The notes under the pieces are model-generated. The model searched no databases, was not told the origin of the DNA, and was given only the letters and a program-made list of their open reading frames with translations. A stretch of DNA of 64,000 bases. Source: Lacrimispora algidixylanolytica. Its GTDB lineage: Bacteria; Bacillota; Clostridia; Lachnospirales; Lachnospiraceae. Made by a program: the position numbers and the translations under genes. The stretch spans positions 1-64,000 of the forward strand of contig NZ_MCIA01000003.1 in NCBI RefSeq assembly GCF_003609635.1. Direction: 5' to 3'. Below are positions 59,927-64,000 of the stretch, piece after piece (positions within the stretch are counted from its first letter, which is position 1; each line of letters starts with the position of its first letter).

Positions 59927-61507
59927 TTAAATAAGACCAGGCTCCATAAAATCCAGGGTAAGATCAGCGTCATCCTCATGGAGTTCTGTCTCTTCTTTTG
60001 TATCCCCATCTACATGGAAAATTTGATAGCCAGATCCAAGTTTTTTGATTCTATATTTAGATCCGTCATACATTTCAGAAGTCAGGCCGCCGGTTTTTAC
60101 TTTTCCAGCTTCATCTACGATATATAAACCTGTATTGTTAGTTTTGACTAACTCGGGAATATAAATTAACTTATATTTTGTATCTTCATCTGCTGTTACT
60201 GCAAGTCCCTTATAATATAACTTTCCGTCATATACTCCAGTGACTCCCTGACCTTCGGAATAGCCCTTTTCTCTCTTTTTGGAGAAATAGTAATCGTATT
60301 CTGTCGCGTCATTTTCTAATTTTACTTTTCCTGTGGATCTTGAAGATTTGGAGCCGAAATAATAATAGCCTTCTTTTAATTGGAAGGAACCATCTTTATT
60401 ATAGATGTAAAGCAAGCCATCAATAATTTCTCCCTTGGAGTTAAAAAGATAATAAATATTATTGATTTTTTCAAGGCGAGCGTGAATTAAATCATCGTCA
60501 CCCCCAGCTAAATCATATTTGCCTTTAGTATCGACCCCTCTTACTTCTGTCATACGACTTGCATTCGATGGTGTAGCTTCAGAGGAGGTAGCCTTTGCTG
60601 CGGTCATTATCTTTCCCCTTTTATCAAAGTAATACCAGGAGGTGTCTTCATCAGGATCACCATTTAATCCAGGTGGTACGATGGATAGCCAGATCTCTTT
60701 TTGTAGGACTCCCAGATCTTCCTCGCCGCAATAGTAATACCTGCTTACGTCATTACTATAGGTATCTAAAAGCGCTTTATCGGTATTCTCATCAACCTTT
60801 ATGTATGTATCATCCACTGTTTTATAAGCCCAACCGTCAATCATCCGGCCTTGTTCATCAAAGCAGAAATCATGATCTCCAATGGAGGTTTTTGTGTTTC
60901 TCCGAATCATTCCGCTACTTTTAAAATTATACCAGTACTCTTTTTCTGAACTGTCTTCACTGTCAGGAGATTCCAGCTTAAGCCAGCCGCTTGCTCTGCT
61001 TCCGTCCTCAAGGCAGTAATAGGTATCATCACTGCTGACCTCGTCTGTTAAATACTCGGCTTCATTATCTGAGTACGTAATCCAACCGGTCATCATCTCG
61101 CCGGTACTGGAGAAAAAGTATTTTTTATCCCCGATTTGCTGCTTTCCGGTCATCATTTCACCGTTTTGATCAAAATAATACCAATATTGATTTTTTTCCG
61201 TGGAATCATTCCAGGGCTTGTTATAAACCCATGAATTTTTAACTCGAAGTCCTTCGGAATTGACATAGTATGTTTTGTCTCCATCGGTAATCCAGGAGGC
61301 AGTCATTAACTTACCATTATCACCTAGGTAATAAAGACCGCTTTGTCCTTTTTTCCAAGCTGATGTTGTATACCTGCCATTCTCTTCGTAATGCCAGCCG
61401 TTTTCTGTCTCTGTCCAGCCATCTGCTTTTGATACCATAACAGTATTTATGGTTAGTGTAGCTGCTGTCATAATAATAAAAGTATTTTTAGTCCATTGCT
61501 TGTTCAC
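59927..61507 (-). CDS. Secreted protein with choline-binding-type cell-wall repeats
   Basis: A 526-aa exported protein. The N-terminus MNKQWTKNTFIIMTAATLTINTVMVSKADG is a signal peptide. The rest consists of many 20-residue cell-wall-binding repeats of the pattern W-x-x-(3-5)-G-x-W-Y-Y-F-x-x-x-G-x-M-x-T-G (from GWTETENGWHYEENGRYT on), with divergent acidic inserts in the C-terminal half. No catalytic domain is seen. It probably sits on the cell wall by binding choline or teichoic acid; its role there is unknown. Confidence 0.87.
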   Translation of the reverse strand: MNKQWTKNTFIIMTAATLTINTVMVSKADGWTETENGWHYEENGRYTTSAWKKGQSGLYYLGDNGKLMTASWITDGDKTYYVNSEGLRVKNSWVYNKPWNDSTEKNQYWYYFDQNGEMMTGKQQIGDKKYFFSSTGEMMTGWITYSDNEAEYLTDEVSSDDTYYCLEDGSRASGWLKLESPDSEDSSEKEYWYNFKSSGMIRRNTKTSIGDHDFCFDEQGRMIDGWAYKTVDDTYIKVDENTDKALLDTYSNDVSRYYYCGEEDLGVLQKEIWLSIVPPGLNGDPDEDTSWYYFDKRGKIMTAAKATSSEATPSNASRMTEVRGVDTKGKYDLAGGDDDLIHARLEKINNIYYLFNSKGEIIDGLLYIYNKDGSFQLKEGYYYFGSKSSRSTGKVKLENDATEYDYYFSKKREKGYSEGQGVTGVYDGKLYYKGLAVTADEDTKYKLIYIPELVKTNNTGLYIVDEAGKVKTGGLTSEMYDGSKYRIKKLGSGYQIFHVDGDTKEETELHEDDADLTLDFMEPGLI

Positions 61508-61949
61508 AAGTATGTCTCCCTTATTGTAATGTATGTAATATTTTAATGATATGGCGAAGATTTACCTCATATCAATCACTGTCTTTTCATAGTGCTTCAA
61601 AGATAAACATATCACGCCTATATGGTATAGTACTTATCTAAATTTGTAAAGTATAATTTATACAATTTTAAGAAAAACAAGCCTTATTGATAGATTATTT
61701 TTAATAGTTAAAATTAAAAACACAATTTCATATAAAAATGAAATTGTTTATCAATAATAAAATACTTTAGCTAATGGGACAAAATGGAAAAAAAAGATAA
61801 GTGTAAAGCTTTTTTCTTATTCGTTTTGTACTTCGAAGGAAATGATTTTATTGATCAATATATTTCTTTGATTTCAATGATTTTAGAAAACGATACACCG
61901 TTTTCTTTGTAAGAGCATTTTCTCGGATTAGATTATTTTTTCTAGAAGG
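61508..61949. other. AT-rich divergent intergenic region with two hairpins
   Basis: A 10-bp perfect inverted repeat, ACAATTTCAT/ATGAAATTGT (61722-61747), and a smaller stem, AAAACG/CGTTTT (about 61888-61902), are present. No coding frame with an SD was found. It holds the promoters of both flanking genes, not resolved here except at 61950. Confidence 0.45.
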
Positions 61950-61977
61950 TTGATTATATATAGGAAAATGTTAAAAT
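61950..61977 (+). promoter_or_regulatory. Promoter of the ICMT-like gene
   Basis: TTGATT (61950-61955), 16-bp spacer, TAAAAT (61972-61977), 36 bp before ATG 62013. Confidence 0.5.
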
Positions 61978-62012
61978 GGTAGTAAAAATAAAGCGCATGA
62001 GGTGAGGATATT

Positions 62013-62531
62013 ATGAATGGATTTCTGTCTTTATTACCCCTTATACTTATAAGATTTGGAGTATTAAATATACTTAATAAGAATGCGTTAAAACGTGCGG
62101 CTTTTTTCACTCCAATGATTGGCAAGGAGAAGGTGGCACTTTGGTTTTACCAGGTATCAAATATTTTTATCTTTCTGTATCCCTTCTTTCTTAAAATTAA
62201 GACTGGATCATACTGGTTTTATGCAGGTTTGGCGATCTATGTATTGGGAATATTATTGTGTCTTGTCTCTGTATTAGATTTTGCAAAACCTGCGGAAAAT
62301 GGTATTAATCTAAATGGGCTTTATCAGGTTTCCCGTAATCCTATGTATGTAGCATATTTTATCTATTTCTTAGGTTGTACGGTACTTACTCAGTCATGGA
62401 TACTGTTTGCAATCCTAATCGTATTTCAGATATCCGCACATTGGATTATTCTTTCGGAAGAAAGATGGTGTAGGAAGGAATTTGGGCAAGAGTACATCAG
62501 TTATATGAATAAAGTAAGACGTTATATTTAA
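62013..62531 (+). CDS. Isoprenylcysteine carboxyl methyltransferase-like membrane protein
   Basis: A 172-aa integral membrane protein with about four hydrophobic segments. The C-terminal catalytic motif GLYQVSRNPMYVAYFIYFLG...AHWIILSEERWCRKEFGQEYISYMNKVRRYI is the ICMT/PEMT-type SAM-binding signature (R-N-P-x-Y, E-E-x-x-C/L). Bacterial members methylate lipids or unknown substrates. ATG 62013 follows GAGGTGAGG. Confidence 0.86.
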   Translation: MNGFLSLLPLILIRFGVLNILNKNALKRAAFFTPMIGKEKVALWFYQVSNIFIFLYPFFLKIKTGSYWFYAGLAIYVLGILLCLVSVLDFAKPAENGINLNGLYQVSRNPMYVAYFIYFLGCTVLTQSWILFAILIVFQISAHWIILSEERWCRKEFGQEYISYMNKVRRYI

Positions 62532-62599
62532 AATCGTTTGATAGACATCATTTCACAAATTAAGTGAATCGAATAGAAAAGAATGAGAGGAGTTTTAAT

Positions 62600-63547
62600 A
62601 TGGCATATTATGACGAGCAATTACAGCTTCTACAACAACAGATCGCCCAAAAAAGGCGTGAGGAGTCTAAGCTTAAAGAATTAAATAAACAGCGTGAGGT
62701 GTTAAGCGCCCGAGTATCTGAGTTTCAAAAAAATAAGCTCGATCAACAGGCAGATGTTGATCAATTAGAGGGCCATAGCCTGGCGGCATTCTTTTATGCC
62801 GTGATTGGTAAGAAGGAAGAACGTTTGGATAAGGAGCGAGAGGAAGCATATGCCGCTAAGGTAAAGTATGACGTTTCGGCTCGTGAGCTTTCTTCCGTTG
62901 AGGAAGATATTTTGCGAAGTGAGGCAGAATTGAATCGACGAAAGGGCTCTGAACAACAATATGAGAGAATGTTAAGGGATAAGGTAGAAGAGATCAAATT
63001 TAGGGGATCTGATGAAGCAGAAGAGATATTTCAAGCAGAGGAACGTATTGCATATATTGAAAATCAACTAAAAGAGATAAATGAGGCTCTTGCGGCTGGA
63101 GAGAAAGCACTTAGTATTATTGATCATGTTCTTTCTAATCTTGATAGTGCAGAGGGTTGGGGAACTTGGGATCTAATGGGCGGAGGGCTGATATCTGGAA
63201 TGGCAAAACATAGCCATCTTGATGAAGCTCAGAAGCTGGTTGAAGATCTGCAGGTGCAACTGCGCCGTTTTAAGACGGAGTTGACTGATGTGACGATTGA
63301 TGCCGATATACAGGTTAGTATCGATGGATTTTTATATTTCGCAGACTACTTTTTTGATGGATTATTTGCAGATTGGGCTGTGTTAGATAAAATCAATCAA
63401 TCTCAGGCTAAGGTGAAAGATACCAAAGATCAGATGATAAGTGTTTTGTATCATTTGAAAACCATATCTAGTACTAGTAAGGCGGAAATGGAATCAGAAA
63501 AAGTAAAACTGAATGATTTGGTTGTGAAGACTATAATTGATAAGTGA
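62600..63547 (+). CDS. Coiled-coil hypothetical protein
   Basis: A 315-aa soluble protein dominated by heptad-rich helices (LQLLQQQIAQKRREESKLKELNKQREVLSARVSEFQKNKL..., residues 1-190). A short glycine-rich turn (GWGTWDLMGGGLISGMAKHSHLDEAQKLVEDLQ) and a C-terminal helical part follow. No enzymatic motif is seen. I chose ATG 62600 behind GAGAGGAG. It is similar in layout to uncharacterised Firmicutes proteins; function unknown. Confidence 0.75.
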   Translation: MAYYDEQLQLLQQQIAQKRREESKLKELNKQREVLSARVSEFQKNKLDQQADVDQLEGHSLAAFFYAVIGKKEERLDKEREEAYAAKVKYDVSARELSSVEEDILRSEAELNRRKGSEQQYERMLRDKVEEIKFRGSDEAEEIFQAEERIAYIENQLKEINEALAAGEKALSIIDHVLSNLDSAEGWGTWDLMGGGLISGMAKHSHLDEAQKLVEDLQVQLRRFKTELTDVTIDADIQVSIDGFLYFADYFFDGLFADWAVLDKINQSQAKVKDTKDQMISVLYHLKTISSTSKAEMESEKVKLNDLVVKTIIDK

Positions 63548-63604
63548 AGAAGGCGATATTACGCAACCAATTAATAAAAGCAAATACCAATAGGAGACGC
63601 CGTT

Positions 63605-64000
63605 ATGAATAAAAATGAAGTACTTCTTCTTTTAACAGACCGCTGGTGCGATTGGGAGGCAAGTTATGCGGTTGCTGTTATTAACTCATTTTCAGATTAT
63701 AGGGTAAAGACGATTGGAATCAACTCCACTAATTTGGTATCTATGGGTGGTATAAAAGCCGCAGTGGATTATAGCATTAACAGCTATGACCATTACGACC
63801 AAGTTGCAATGCTTATTATTCCCGGGGGGCTATCTTGGGAAGAAAATGACTATGATGAAATAGCGCAGTTTGTTAGGAAAGCCAGGAACTATAATATTCC
63901 GGTTGCAGCTATATGTGGAGCAACGTATTTTCTGTGTAAGCAAGGATTTTTAAACAATATAAAACATACCGGCGATTCTTTGAAACTGTTTCAAGGCGTA
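63605..64000 (+). CDS. DJ-1/PfpI-family protein (partial, cut by window end)
   Basis: The first 132 codons of a class I glutamine amidotransferase-like protein. It reads LLLLTDRWCDWEASYAVAVINSF, then LIIPGGLSWEENDY and VAAICGATYFLCKQGF. The Cys in AAICGA at the nucleophile elbow is the catalytic residue of the DJ-1/PfpI family. Members are deglycase, protease or chaperone-like. The start ATG 63605 follows TAGGAG. The 3' end lies outside the window. Confidence 0.85.
   Translation, partial: MNKNEVLLLLTDRWCDWEASYAVAVINSFSDYRVKTIGINSTNLVSMGGIKAAVDYSINSYDHYDQVAMLIIPGGLSWEENDYDEIAQFVRKARNYNIPVAAICGATYFLCKQGFLNNIKHTGDSLKLFQGV

Noticed and set aside
59807-60127. 106-codon plus-strand frame
   Set aside because: It covers the bidirectional terminator and then the antisense of the choline-binding-repeat gene.
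1-64000. CRISPR array
   Set aside because: No set of regularly spaced identical repeats with unique spacers was seen anywhere in the window.

Overview
The window looks like the chromosome of an anaerobic, spore-forming, motile Clostridia member, most probably a Lachnospiraceae of the Lacrimispora/Clostridium saccharolyticum kind. The signs are moderate-to-low GC, a spoVFA-spoVFB dipicolinate synthase pair beside a dapA homologue, a methyl-accepting chemotaxis protein, YesM/YesN-type sugar regulation, DUF951 and an rpsF-ssb-rpsR operon. The assignment is inferred from gene content, not from a database search.

Region 1 (about 130-10900) is an integrated mobile element in a tRNA-Cys gene. A 25-bp perfect direct repeat (183-207 and 10857-10881) marks its ends, and a tyrosine integrase lies just inside the left end. 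It carries a CRESS-DNA-type replication module. The Rep protein is split over two overlapping frames (HUH nuclease, then SF3 helicase). Upstream is a stem-loop whose loop region holds the circovirus-type nonamer TAGTATTAC, with short iterons beside it. Next come two gene remnants that meet head to head (an FtsK-like translocase and an unknown gene), then a four-gene operon: MBL-fold hydrolase, trypsin-like protease, small middle component and SMC-like ATPase. That operon matches the hydrolase-protease class of Lamassu (ABC-three-component) anti-phage systems. A second, partial att-like site near 10721 points to accretion of more than one element.

Region 2 (10900-12230) is a scar zone: an intact IS200-type element (tnpA only), a decayed second IS200 copy, and the 3' end of a broken gene resembling the VOC-like C-terminal part of a KDPG aldolase.

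Region 3 (12367-22694) is a polysaccharide or uronate utilisation locus: ABC sugar importer (binding lipoprotein and two permeases), YesM/YesN-type two-component system, heparinase II/III-like lyase and FAD-dependent oxidoreductase, all on the plus strand.

Region 4 (22899-30428) has a Vat-like acetyltransferase, a nucleotidyltransferase, a PadR-regulated tandem flavodoxin-fold protein, a Kup-type potassium transporter behind an apparent yybP-ykoY (Mn2+) riboswitch with a mutually exclusive terminator, and a divergent pair of XRE-type genes with three copies of one operator-like palindrome.

Region 5 (30712-48980) is core metabolism and housekeeping: RpiR regulator with fruK, fructose PTS and class II aldolase; dipicolinate synthase divergent from dapA; an amidohydrolase; a chemoreceptor; an HPr-like protein lacking the catalytic histidine; an AraC regulator; DUF2156 and GNAT proteins; sirtuin; aldo-keto reductase; and rpsF-ssb-rpsR.

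Region 6 (49580-59792) is an AT-rich run of independent plus-strand accessory genes (several GNATs, two VOC proteins, APH-like kinase, MBL hydrolase, methyltransferase, histidine phosphatase, PRTase-like protein, HIT protein), probably acquired piecemeal. Region 7 (59927-64000) has a secreted choline-binding-repeat protein, an ICMT-like membrane protein, a coiled-coil protein and the start of a DJ-1/PfpI protein cut by the window edge.
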